This document shows, one piece after another, positions 49,384 to 58,129 of a DNA stretch of 64,000 bases. The translations under genes and the position numbers were made by a program. Every line of letters begins with the position of its first letter. The first letter of the stretch is position 1. Source of the DNA: an uncultured Eubacteriales bacterium (GTDB lineage Bacteria > Bacillota > Clostridia > Oscillospirales > Acutalibacteraceae); assembly GCA_934466515.1 (NCBI GenBank), contig CAKSLH010000005.1, positions 50,071 to 114,070 on the forward strand, given 5' to 3'. The notes beneath the pieces were generated by a model. That model worked only from the letters and a program-made list of their open reading frames with translations. It did no database searches and had not been told where the DNA came from.

Positions 49384-51017
49384 AGAAACAAAAAAGCGAT
49401 TTAAAGTGGATTATTAACAACACAAAAAGCTTCTTTCCGCATATAGCGGCAATATCCGCGCTGAACATTGTCCTTTCCCTGCTGCTTATTCTGCTTGCAT
49501 ATATCGGCAGCAATATTATTGACTCAAAAAGCGGATTTATTTCAAAATCCTTAATTGTAGCGGGAATTATCGTTTTGCAGATTGTTTTGCAGTTTTCTGT
49601 GTCCTATCTTTCCGCCTATTCATCGGGAAAAATAACCATAGCCTTGCGCGAGCATATTTTCTCGGAGCTTATAAAAAAAGAATACAGCCAGATTGAAAAA
49701 AATCACTCAGGCGATATTTTAAACCGAATGACAAACGATGTCGCACAGACAGCGCGCGGAGCCGTTGAGCTGATTCCCGAAATATGCACGGTGATGACAA
49801 AAATTGCCGCAGGTCTTTATGCTATAATAAAGCAGAATTATTTGCTTGCGGTTATAGTAGTTATAGTAGGCTTCTTTATCCCTCTCGCAGGGCGGTTTTT
49901 CAGCAAAAAATATAAGCTTTTACATAAAGAGGTATTAAGAACCGAGGGAAAAACAAGGTCTTTTTATCAGGAATGCCTTGAAAATATAACCGTTATAAAA
50001 TCCTTTTCCGGCAAAAAAACAATATCTGAAAAGGCTAACGGACTTATGACGGACAACCTAAGGCTTCGAATAAAACAGCGGATATATTCTTCTGCAATAA
50101 ATTTAAGCCTTTTTGCCAGCTTTTCTTTAGGCTACTATGCTGTTATAATTTGGGCTGTAAGCACCGGTCTTTCTTACGGTACTATTTACTATCTGCTAGA
50201 GATTATAACGATTTTAAGGTCTCCTCTGCAAAGCGTTTCGGGAATTCTTTCTAAGTACTATTCAATGACCGCTTCCGCGGAAAGAATAATGGAAATTGAC
50301 AAAAAGACGGACGAGCCTATGGCACTTCCCGAAGAGGAAATAAAAAAGCTGAAAGCCGAATTCAATTATATAATCTGTTCCCACCTAAGTTTTTCCTACG
50401 GAGATAAAAAAGTTTTATCCGATTGCTCCTTTAAAATCAAAAAAGGAAGTCTCACGCTTTTCAGCGGTGAATCGGGCTGCGGAAAAACCACTATGTTCAA
50501 GCTCCTCTTAGGACTGTACTCACCTTACTCGGGAGAGCTGTTCTTTGATAATTCTCAGCAGATTGACGCGTCGGTAAGACCGATGTTTTCCTATGTTCCT
50601 CAGGGCAATATGATAGTTTCGGGGACGATTAAAGAAAACATAACTCTTTTTAACGATGAAATTGAGGAAGAAAAAATAATTAAAGCGGCAAAAATCGCGG
50701 AAATTTATGATTTGATTTCTTCCCTTCCCGACGGATTTGAAACGGTTCTGACAGAGCGCGGCGGCGGACTTTCAGAGGGACAAATTCAAAGGCTTGCCAT
50801 AGCGAGAGCCCTTTTGTTTGACGCACCTATTCTGCTTTTGGACGAATCAACCTCCGCTCTTGACAGAGGCACCGAAATAAAAATTCTTAACAATATAAAA
50901 AGCTTAACGGATAAAACCGTGCTTTTCATAACACACCGCAAAACCGATAATATCAATCCGGATAAAATCTTAAGGTTTGAAAACGGTAATATTACAGAAG
51001 AAAAAGGAGAAATTTAA
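49380..51017 (+). CDS. ABC exporter (fused permease and ATPase)
   Basis: A 545-residue half-transporter with a six-helix transmembrane domain (about 20-300) and an ATP-binding domain (about 325-545). Walker A is FSGESGCGKTTMFKLLL, the signature is GGLSEGQIQRLAIARAL, Walker B is ILLLDESTSALD, and the switch histidine is in LFITHRKTD. It begins four bases inside the PqqD-like gene (ATGA overlap). This layout resembles peptide exporters (LanT-like but without the peptidase domain). The linked partner suggests it exports or modifies a peptide, but no substrate is encoded nearby. The pyrophosphatase gene starts immediately after its stop. Confidence 0.88.
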   Translation: MKKQKSDLKWIINNTKSFFPHIAAISALNIVLSLLLILLAYIGSNIIDSKSGFISKSLIVAGIIVLQIVLQFSVSYLSAYSSGKITIALREHIFSELIKKEYSQIEKNHSGDILNRMTNDVAQTARGAVELIPEICTVMTKIAAGLYAIIKQNYLLAVIVVIVGFFIPLAGRFFSKKYKLLHKEVLRTEGKTRSFYQECLENITVIKSFSGKKTISEKANGLMTDNLRLRIKQRIYSSAINLSLFASFSLGYYAVIIWAVSTGLSYGTIYYLLEIITILRSPLQSVSGILSKYYSMTASAERIMEIDKKTDEPMALPEEEIKKLKAEFNYIICSHLSFSYGDKKVLSDCSFKIKKGSLTLFSGESGCGKTTMFKLLLGLYSPYSGELFFDNSQQIDASVRPMFSYVPQGNMIVSGTIKENITLFNDEIEEEKIIKAAKIAEIYDLISSLPDGFETVLTERGGGLSEGQIQRLAIARALLFDAPILLLDESTSALDRGTEIKILNNIKSLTDKTVLFITHRKTDNINPDKILRFENGNITEEKGEI

Positions 51018-51548
51018 ATGAACATCTGGCATGACATCAATCCGAAAAGAATAACAAGCGATGATTTTATGGCGGTTATCGAAATCGGAAAAGGCAGTAA
51101 ATGTAAATACGAGCTTGATAAAGAAACGGGAGTTTTAAGACTTGACCGAATTCTTTACACTTCGACAAGATATCCCGCAAACTACGGATTTATTCCGAGA
51201 ACCTATGCCGACGACCTTGATCCGCTTGATGTTTTGGTTCTTTGCTCAGAGACCCTTTATCCTATGACAACCGTAAGGTGCTATCCGATAGGCGTTATTT
51301 CAATGATTGATAACGGAAGAAATGACGAAAAGATAATCGCAATTCCTTTTAATGACCCAACATATAATTCTTATACCGATATTTCTCAAATTCCTAAGCA
51401 TATTTTTGAAGAGATGTCTCACTTCTTCAGAGTTTATAAGGAGCTTGAGAATAAGGAAACCGCGGTAAATGAGGTTATGGACGCAAATGCCGCAAAGGAA
51501 GTTATTCAAAAAGCCATTGACGGATATATTGAAAATTACTGCAAATAA
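51018..51548 (+). CDS. ppa: Inorganic pyrophosphatase (family I)
   Basis: A soluble pyrophosphatase of 176 residues that hydrolyses PPi made by biosynthetic reactions. The family I motif DDLDPLDVLVL (near 68) carries the metal-binding aspartates, and YPANYGFIPRTYADD and the KHFFRVYKELE-type end match the family; the usual KDxKH is less clear. ATG 51018 is directly after the ABC gene stop with AAGGAG upstream, so it is probably co-transcribed with the exporter, although the functions seem unrelated. A terminator follows. Confidence 0.92.
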   Translation: MNIWHDINPKRITSDDFMAVIEIGKGSKCKYELDKETGVLRLDRILYTSTRYPANYGFIPRTYADDLDPLDVLVLCSETLYPMTTVRCYPIGVISMIDNGRNDEKIIAIPFNDPTYNSYTDISQIPKHIFEEMSHFFRVYKELENKETAVNEVMDANAAKEVIQKAIDGYIENYCK

Positions 51549-51564
51549 TTCTTACTATAGTATA

Positions 51565-51600
51565 AAAAATCGGTTGCCTTTTGGGCAACCGATTTAATTT
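51565..51600. terminator. Bidirectional terminator between ppa and fba
   Basis: AATCGGTTGCC and GGCAACCGATT form an 11-bp stem around a TTTT loop, followed by AT-rich flanks. Confidence 0.8.
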
Positions 51601-51614
51601 ATATTCTGTTTTTG

Positions 51615-52478
51615 TTAAGCCTTATCAACAGATCCGAAAAGCTCCATTTTTTCTTTAACGGTAGCTTTAATTGCTTCAAATCCGGGGGCTAATACCTTAC
51701 GGGGGTCAAAGCCCTTGCCTACAAGGTCCTTACCCTCTTCAAAATACTTACGGGTAGCCTCTGTAAAGCTTATCTGGCACTCGGTGTTTACATTTATCTT
51801 TGATACGCCAAGAGAAATCGCCTTTTTAATCATGTCAGCAGGAATTCCTGTGCCGCCGTGAAGAACCAAAGGCATAGTGCCTGTAAGTTCCTGAATTGCA
51901 GCAAGTGTATCAAAGCGAAGTCCTGTCCAGTTTGCAGGGTATTTACCGTGAATATTACCGATACCTGCGGCAAGCATTGTAACTCCGAGGTCGGCAATCA
52001 TTTTGCATTCCTTAGGATCGGCAACCTCACCGCCGCCGATTACGCCGTCCTCTTCTCCGCCGATAGCTCCTACCTCAGCTTCAAGAGAAAGACCTAAATC
52101 ATTGCAAATTCCGACTAATTCCTTAGTCTTTTCAATATTCTCTTCGATAGGATAATGAGAACCGTCAAACATGATTGAAGAAAAGCCTGCTTCAATGCAC
52201 TTTTTGGCGCCTTCATAGCTACCGTGGTCAAGGTGAAGAGCAACCGGAACGGTGATGTTAAGCTCCTCAAGCATTCCGTTAACCATTCCTACAACAGTTT
52301 TATATCCTGCCATATATTTTCCTGCTCCCTCGGAAACACCGAGAATTACAGGAGAATTAAGCTCCTGAGCAGTTAAAAGAATGGCTTTTGTCCATTCAAG
52401 ATTGTTAATGTTGAACTGGCCTACGGCATATTTGCCGGCTTTTGCCTTTGTTAACATTTCTTTTGCTGAAACCAACAT
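51615..52478 (-). CDS. fba: Fructose-bisphosphate aldolase, class II
   Basis: A zinc-dependent aldolase that splits fructose 1,6-bisphosphate in glycolysis. The 287-residue protein has the zinc and catalytic motifs VALHLDHGS, SIMFDGSHYP, GNIHGKYP and LVLHGGTGIP, and VSKINVNTE. It starts FNINNLEWTKAIL, as in the class IIA/B group. ATG 52478 follows GGAGG, and a promoter lies upstream. Its high expression is expected. The alternative, a tagatose-bisphosphate aldolase, shares the fold, but the glycolytic assignment is the simplest. Confidence 0.94.
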   Translation of the reverse strand: MLVSAKEMLTKAKAGKYAVGQFNINNLEWTKAILLTAQELNSPVILGVSEGAGKYMAGYKTVVGMVNGMLEELNITVPVALHLDHGSYEGAKKCIEAGFSSIMFDGSHYPIEENIEKTKELVGICNDLGLSLEAEVGAIGGEEDGVIGGGEVADPKECKMIADLGVTMLAAGIGNIHGKYPANWTGLRFDTLAAIQELTGTMPLVLHGGTGIPADMIKKAISLGVSKINVNTECQISFTEATRKYFEEGKDLVGKGFDPRKVLAPGFEAIKATVKEKMELFGSVDKA

Positions 52479-52510
52479 GATTTAAACCTCCGTTTATTTT
52501 TTATAGCTTT

Positions 52511-52539
52511 ATTTTATACCATTTTTTATATAAAATCAA
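52511..52539 (-). promoter_or_regulatory. Promoter of fba
   Basis: On the minus strand TTGATT (52539-52534) and TAAAAT (52516-52511) are 17 bases apart, starting just past the end of the upstream gene. Confidence 0.6.
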
Positions 52540-52541
52540 GA

Positions 52542-53399
52542 TTAAACTAAAATTTTATTCAAATCCGGATCGGGTTCGATATGTTCAGGCTTGGTTTCTA
52601 ATAATTTCGGGTCAGCCATATATTTTTTAAGCTTTCTGAAAGCAAGCGCAAAGTAGCTTCCCGAACAAATTCTTTCGTCCATAACAATTCCGTAAGGCAT
52701 ACATTTTTCGAACACGATTTCCCCGTGTTTTTTCTTAGGTACTTCCCTTGTGTTACCCATTGTTATACCGATACTTGTTGTTCCGAACTCATAAACATGA
52801 TGATATATATGATTTGTTCTGATAGAAGCGAGATTTGATATCAGCAAGCTTGCATGAAACGGCGACATATCAATAATCTTTTTAGGCAAAAGTCCGTGCT
52901 TATCAAGAAATTTGAAAAATCCTACGCCTAAAGGCAAAACCCCCGGAATTCCCAAAAGAATTTTAATCATTTTTTCCGTTCCGTTGTTATCGGGAGCATT
53001 TCTGTTTTCGTCGACATAACTATTTATAATATTGTTGACATCAATAACGGTATTATCAAGCTTAAAATACATTTTTGACATTGTTCCGTGATCCATCTGT
53101 CCTGCTTTTAAGACTACCATGGAAACCGTAAGCTCGTTTCTTGCATACGGCTTTCTGTTGACAATAAATCTGTTGAGAAGCGGAAACTCCGCAACAGTTC
53201 TCACATAAGCCGCGAGAAAAACCGCCATGTGGCTTATACTTATCCCCTGTTTACGCTTTTCGTTAATATAATCCTGAACAGGCTCTATCGGAATATCAAT
53301 TGTGACCATGTTCATGGAATCAATTCTTTTATCCATTATATATGCCGCAACGGTATACATAGGATCGGTTTTTTTGACTCTTACTCCGTCTTTTCGCAT
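52542..53399 (-). CDS. Stand-alone E2-type acyltransferase-like protein, active site altered
   Basis: A 285-residue protein resembling the catalytic domain of 2-oxo acid dehydrogenase E2 or chloramphenicol acetyltransferase, without the lipoyl or subunit-binding domains. The segments ISISHMAVFLAAYVRTVAEFP and ELTVSMVVLKAGQMD, and FGTTSIGITMGNTRE are family-like. The active-site loop, normally DHRVVDGA with catalytic His and Asp, reads DERICSGS: histidine to glutamate, aspartate to serine. It may be a non-catalytic or altered member; similar stand-alone proteins occur in Actinobacteria and Clostridia, but their role is unknown. ATG 53399 follows GGGGGTG. No E1 or E3 gene is in the window. Confidence 0.7.
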   Translation of the reverse strand: MRKDGVRVKKTDPMYTVAAYIMDKRIDSMNMVTIDIPIEPVQDYINEKRKQGISISHMAVFLAAYVRTVAEFPLLNRFIVNRKPYARNELTVSMVVLKAGQMDHGTMSKMYFKLDNTVIDVNNIINSYVDENRNAPDNNGTEKMIKILLGIPGVLPLGVGFFKFLDKHGLLPKKIIDMSPFHASLLISNLASIRTNHIYHHVYEFGTTSIGITMGNTREVPKKKHGEIVFEKCMPYGIVMDERICSGSYFALAFRKLKKYMADPKLLETKPEHIEPDPDLNKILV

Positions 53400-53465
53400 A
53401 ATGCACCCCCATAAAATAACCTAAAATTCATTTTATCACATTTTTTAAAACTATACAACAATTTT

Positions 53466-54581
53466 TTATTCAAGCTCTCCCTTTGAGCTTGCTTTTAAAT
53501 ACGCGTTTATAAACCCGTCAAGATCGCCGTCCATAACAGCGTTTATGTTGCCGGATTCAAAGCTCGTTCTGTGGTCCTTTACCATAGTATAGGGCATAAA
53601 TACGTATGACCTTATCTGCGAGCCCCAAGCGATTTCTTTTTGTACGCCCTTTATATCCTCGATTTTTTCAAGGTGCTCTTTTTCCTTTATTTCAAGAAGC
53701 TTTGATTTAAGCATTTTAAGAGCCTGATCCTTATTCTGGAACTGACTGCGCTCATTCTGGCAGGCAACTACTATTCCCGTAGGAATATGAGTAAGTCTTA
53801 CGGCGGAAGAAGTTTTATTGATATGCTGACCGCCTGCGCCCGATGAGCGGAAAACATCCATTTTTATATCCTCGTCTTTAATTTCGATATCAACATCATC
53901 GGAAATCTCGGGCATAACCTCGATTGAAGCAAAAGAAGTATGTCTTCTTCCCGAAGCGTCAAACGGAGAAACGCGCACAAGTCGGTGCACTCCCGATTCG
54001 CTCTTTAAATAACCGTAAGCGTTTTCACCCTCGATAAGCACCGTTGCGCTTTTAAGTCCCGCTTCGTCTCCGTCAAGAAAATCGAGAACCTTGACATTGA
54101 AGCCGTGGCGCTCGCCCCATCTTGTATACATTCTTACAAGCATCTGCACCCAGTCCATAGCCTCTGTACCGCCGGCACCTGCATGAAAGGTAAGAATGGC
54201 ATTATTTGCGTCATATTCACCCGTAAGAAGGGTTTGAAGTCTAAGAGAAGCAAGCGATTTTTCAAGCTCGTCAATAGAAGAGGTAATTTCGTCAACCAAG
54301 GATAAATCTCCCTCTTCGTCACCCATATCTATAAGCACCGACAGATCCTCATACTGAGAAACAATTGCGTCATAGGTTTCAACCTTGTTTTTAAGCTTAC
54401 CCGTACGCTGTAAAACCGCCTGCGAATTTTCGATATCATCCCAAAATCCGTCCGCCGCGGCTTTTAATTCAAGCTCTTCTATTTCTCTTTTGAGCTTATC
54501 GTAACCAATAGCGTCCTTTAAATCCCTGACCTCCTGCTCATTCGCGGTAAGTCTTGCTTTTAACTGCTCAAATTCAAGCAT
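53466..54581 (-). CDS. prfB: Peptide chain release factor 2
   Basis: RF2 reads UAA and UGA stop codons. The 371-residue protein has the SPF anticodon-like tripeptide in VRVSPFDASGRRHTSF (near 200-215) and the GGQ motif in GAGGQHINKTSSAVRL (near 250). The frame is continuous from ATG 54581, so the common programmed +1 frameshift near codon 26 is absent: the region reads LKDAIGYDKLKREIEE without an internal TGA. The start MLEFEQLKARL is normal. It precedes an E2-like gene and follows prmA on the same strand. Confidence 0.96.
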   Translation of the reverse strand: MLEFEQLKARLTANEQEVRDLKDAIGYDKLKREIEELELKAAADGFWDDIENSQAVLQRTGKLKNKVETYDAIVSQYEDLSVLIDMGDEEGDLSLVDEITSSIDELEKSLASLRLQTLLTGEYDANNAILTFHAGAGGTEAMDWVQMLVRMYTRWGERHGFNVKVLDFLDGDEAGLKSATVLIEGENAYGYLKSESGVHRLVRVSPFDASGRRHTSFASIEVMPEISDDVDIEIKDEDIKMDVFRSSGAGGQHINKTSSAVRLTHIPTGIVVACQNERSQFQNKDQALKMLKSKLLEIKEKEHLEKIEDIKGVQKEIAWGSQIRSYVFMPYTMVKDHRTSFESGNINAVMDGDLDGFINAYLKASSKGELE

Positions 54582-54602
54582 AAATTTCTCCCTTTTTAAA
54601 AA

Positions 54603-55520
54603 TTAAATTGTAAGAATATAAGCGTGCCATTCGTCACGCGTCATTTTTTTAACAATTTTAAATCCGAACTTTTCAATTGCATTCTCAATGTCGCATGCTC
54701 TTATATCAATAATACCCGAAATTATAAACTTCGTATTTTCGTGCATATATTCCTTAACATTTTCAAACAGTCTTATTATAACATCGGCAACGATATTTGC
54801 GCAGATAATATCATATTTGCCTGAAATTTTATCCGCAAGGTCGCCTACCGTAAATTTGCATTTATCGGAGACTTTATTTCTTTCGGCATTATTTATTGCC
54901 GTTTTAACAGAAAGCTCGTCGATATCAACGCCTTCGGCGCTCTTTGCTCCCAAAAGAACAGCCGCAATTGAAAGAATTCCGCTGCCCGTTCCGATATCAA
55001 GAACAGTTTCTCCCCCTTTTATTATGCTTTCCAAAGCTTCCATGCAAAGAGAGGTAGTAGCATGAGTGCCCGTCCCGAATGCGGTTCCGGGGTCTAAGCT
55101 TATAACGCTTCTGTCCTTAAACCCGTCGGCATTTTCCCAGCTTGGGCAAACCGCAAGCTTATTTCCGACCTTGAATGCTTTAAAATACTTTTTCCAGTTT
55201 TCGTTCCAATCTGTATCGTCAACCGTTTCGCTGTTTATATCAAATGAAATACCTGCCGCATTCATTCTTTCCTTTAAAAATGCGATTGCTTCAAGTGCGT
55301 TTTCTTCTTTGGAAATATAAAGGTGAATTACGGAATGCCTTCTGTCCTTTTTAACAAGCTCCTCGTCTATTAAATCAATATGAGCTATTTCAAGAGCGTC
55401 CGCCTCAAGATTAGAATAGTCCTCAATGTAAATTCCGTAAGGAACGGTCATATTTGCTATAGCGGCGGCTTCATCGGTTTTGTCCGACGGAACTGTCGCT
55501 TTTATTTCAGTCCAATCCAT
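54603..55520 (-). CDS. prmA: Ribosomal protein L11 methyltransferase
   Basis: PrmA trimethylates ribosomal protein L11. The 305-residue product has the L11-binding N-terminal domain, the SAM motif TVLDIGTGSGILSIAAVLLG (near 172), GVDIDELSVKTA, NIVADVI and the late LISG block. ATG 55520 lies 14 bases inside the AlaX-like gene, an overlap that suggests one operon with murC and prfB. Length and motifs are normal. Targets are the 50S subunit. Confidence 0.94.
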   Translation of the reverse strand: MDWTEIKATVPSDKTDEAAAIANMTVPYGIYIEDYSNLEADALEIAHIDLIDEELVKKDRRHSVIHLYISKEENALEAIAFLKERMNAAGISFDINSETVDDTDWNENWKKYFKAFKVGNKLAVCPSWENADGFKDRSVISLDPGTAFGTGTHATTSLCMEALESIIKGGETVLDIGTGSGILSIAAVLLGAKSAEGVDIDELSVKTAINNAERNKVSDKCKFTVGDLADKISGKYDIICANIVADVIIRLFENVKEYMHENTKFIISGIIDIRACDIENAIEKFGFKIVKKMTRDEWHAYILTI

Positions 55521-56664
55521 AAATGCTTTTAATAACCTCTTCTGTTTTTTCTTTTGTTTCGCTTGCAGTTCCCTGTCTTATTCCATTTCTTCCTCCGCCC
55601 CTTATATTAAGCTGAGAAGAGACTTTTTTAAAGTCCTCTGCGAGATTGTTTTCTTCGCCGCATACTGCAAATGAATATGAATTTTCCGATTTTGAAAAAA
55701 TCCAAACCGAATGCTTCAAGCTTTTATAAGCAAAATCAGCCATAAGCTGTAAAGCCTTCATATCCGAGTTTTCTTCAAAATAAATTCTGCAATTTTTATC
55801 AAGATTTTTGATTTTTTCAAAAGTTAAATCGGATTTAAGATTTTTGATTTTTAATTCCGCAAGGTTTAGCTTTTCCGATAAGGAAATCACGGATTTTGCG
55901 GCATTTTCCTGCTTTGAAGAAAGCATGTTTGAAATGCTTTTTATGTTCTCATATTTATTGCGGTAATCATCAAGCGCAAATTCTCCGCATTTCATATAAA
56001 TCCTTGTTCCGCCTCTGAGCTTTTCGAAATCAAGCAGCTTTATTATTCCGATTTCTCCTGTACTATTTACATGCGGCGCGCAACAGGCACAGCGGTCTAT
56101 GCCCTCGATTTCAACTATTCTTAATTTTCCGTCTATTTCTTTTTTGCTTCGGTATTCAATAGCTTCAAGCTCTTTTTCGTCGGGAAAATAAGTATTAACC
56201 TTTAAATTGCCCCAGACCGCTTTATTTGCCTCATATTCTGTCTCATCCAAGGTCTTACGGTCGACAAGACCGTTAATATCAAGCGTTACAACATCTTCAC
56301 TGAGGTGAAAGCCGACATTGTCAAATCCGAATTTCTTATGAAAAATCCCGGATATGATATGCTCGCCCGAATGATTTTGCATAAACGCAAACCGTCTTTT
56401 AAAATCAAGCGAGCAAAAAACACTTTTATTTATTTCAAGCGGCAGGTCGGTATAATGAATGATCTCGCCGTTTTCGATAACAGTGTCTAAAACATCAGCC
56501 CCGCCTATTTTTCCTATGTCGCCGTACTGTCCGCCGCCCTCGGGGAAAAACGCAGTCTTATCAAGAATAATCTTATATTTATTATTCGATTTTTCGCATG
56601 ACAAAATTTTAGCCTCAAACTGCGATAAATGCGAATCGGCTTCAAATAGCTTTTCTGTTCTCAT
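55507..56664 (-). CDS. AlaX-like alanyl-tRNA editing protein with DHHA1 domain
   Basis: A 385-residue stand-alone editing-domain protein that hydrolyses mischarged Ser- or Gly-tRNA-Ala. The editing domain (about 1-230) has FFPEGGGQYGD, the zinc motif QNHSGEHI and the second zinc pair DRCACCAPHVNSTGEIG. A coiled segment and a DHHA1 domain (about 270-385, ending RGGGRNGIRQGTA) follow, making it the long AlaX-II/III type. It overlaps prmA by 14 bases and murC by 4, so the three are co-transcribed. The assignment of the class is by motifs; catalytic zinc ligands are intact. Confidence 0.85.
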   Translation of the reverse strand: MRTEKLFEADSHLSQFEAKILSCEKSNNKYKIILDKTAFFPEGGGQYGDIGKIGGADVLDTVIENGEIIHYTDLPLEINKSVFCSLDFKRRFAFMQNHSGEHIISGIFHKKFGFDNVGFHLSEDVVTLDINGLVDRKTLDETEYEANKAVWGNLKVNTYFPDEKELEAIEYRSKKEIDGKLRIVEIEGIDRCACCAPHVNSTGEIGIIKLLDFEKLRGGTRIYMKCGEFALDDYRNKYENIKSISNMLSSKQENAAKSVISLSEKLNLAELKIKNLKSDLTFEKIKNLDKNCRIYFEENSDMKALQLMADFAYKSLKHSVWIFSKSENSYSFAVCGEENNLAEDFKKVSSQLNIRGGGRNGIRQGTASETKEKTEEVIKSIYGLD

Positions 56665-58034
56665 TTAAACCTCGCTTGAATGATATGCGCGGCTTTATAA
56701 ATATCTCCGCCGCCCATGGTGATTACAAGGTCGCCTTCTTTTGCGGTCTTTAAAATCGTATCAGCGATATTTTCGAACCCGTCAACAACAACCGCGTCGC
56801 TAAGCTTATTTGCTATATCTTCGGATTTAATACCGAAGGTGTTTTTCTCGCGAGAGCCCATAATCGGAGTCATAATAACCTTGTCGGCTATCGACAGCGC
56901 TTTGATAAAATCATCCTTCAAAAGCGCGGTGCGCGAGAATGTAAAGGGCTGAAAAACCGCGATTACCCTGTTATAATCAAGCTCCTTTGCGGCAGAAAGC
57001 GTAGCCTTAATCTCGGTCGGGTGGTGGGCGTAATCATCCGCCAAAGTAAACCCATTGTAAACGCCCAAAAACTCAAATCTTCTGCCCGCGCCCGTAAACT
57101 TACTTACGGCATCAGCAATGCCCTCGGCGCTAACACCCTCATTATAGCAAACCGCAAAAGCCGCAAGTCCGTTTAAAACATTGTGGCGCCCGGGTATATG
57201 CATTTGCATTCTTCCAAGCTTTTCCCCTTTATGAATTACATCAAAGCAAAAGCCGAATTTTCCGCTTTCGATATTATCCGCATAAAAATCATTGGTGCTT
57301 TCAAAGCCGAATGTGATTTTTTGAGCCTTAATATCATCGGCCGCATTAACACAAAGCTTATCGTCCCCGTTATAATAGCAGGTTTTCGACATTGCGATAA
57401 ATTTATGGAAAGACAGGACTAAATTGTCCATGGTCTTAAAATAATCAAGGTGGTCGTTATCAATGTTCAAAAGAACCGAAACATCGGGAGACATCTGCAA
57501 AAAAGTATCCACAAATTCGCAGGACTCGCAAACTAAGGTCTGCGAGGAGCCGACTGTTCCGTTTGAATTTATAAGCGGAAGCTTTCCGCCGATAACCGCG
57601 CTCGGTTCTCTCTTGTTTAAAATCAGAATTTGTGTTATCATAGAGGTAACGGTGGTTTTTCCGTGAGTTCCGCAAACACCGATAACATTATCATAATGCC
57701 TTGTAAGCGCGCCTAAAAGGTGCGAGCGCTCCATAAGAGGAATTCCCTGCTCCTTTGCAGCGACAATTTCGGGATTATCCTGAGATATCGCGGCGGAATA
57801 AACAACAAGCTGAGCGCCCTTGATATTATCCGCATTATGCCCCATAAAAACCTTTATTCCGAGCTTTTTAACCCTTTCGAGCGGATCGCTCTCATTGTTA
57901 TCGGAGCCTGTAAGCTCATATCCTTTTGAATGAAGAATTTCCGCAAGCGGACACATTCCGCTTCCGCCTATACCTATCATGTGAACTCTTTTAATACCTG
58001 TAAGAATTTTATCCTCTTCGCGAAGCTGTTTCAT
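56661..58034 (-). CDS. murC: UDP-N-acetylmuramate-L-alanine ligase
   Basis: MurC adds L-alanine to UDP-MurNAc, the first amino acid step of peptidoglycan synthesis. The 457-residue protein has the N-terminal nucleotide motif GIGGSGMCPLAEIL, the ATP-binding GTHGKTTVTSMI (near 110), NIDNDHLDYF, and a C-terminal GRRFEFLGVYNG block, plus ADDYAHHPTEI. ATG 58034 follows AGAGG. It overlaps the AlaX-like gene by four bases. Together with asd-dapA-dapB it supplies cell-wall precursors. Confidence 0.96.
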   Translation of the reverse strand: MKQLREEDKILTGIKRVHMIGIGGSGMCPLAEILHSKGYELTGSDNNESDPLERVKKLGIKVFMGHNADNIKGAQLVVYSAAISQDNPEIVAAKEQGIPLMERSHLLGALTRHYDNVIGVCGTHGKTTVTSMITQILILNKREPSAVIGGKLPLINSNGTVGSSQTLVCESCEFVDTFLQMSPDVSVLLNIDNDHLDYFKTMDNLVLSFHKFIAMSKTCYYNGDDKLCVNAADDIKAQKITFGFESTNDFYADNIESGKFGFCFDVIHKGEKLGRMQMHIPGRHNVLNGLAAFAVCYNEGVSAEGIADAVSKFTGAGRRFEFLGVYNGFTLADDYAHHPTEIKATLSAAKELDYNRVIAVFQPFTFSRTALLKDDFIKALSIADKVIMTPIMGSREKNTFGIKSEDIANKLSDAVVVDGFENIADTILKTAKEGDLVITMGGGDIYKAAHIIQARFK

Positions 58035-58129
58035 TATTAAAACCTCTTTAGAAAATTTTTACACACATAATATATTATACAACATTTGAATAAAAAAATA
58101 AACCCTTTTATTTAATGCAGGAGTAGAAA

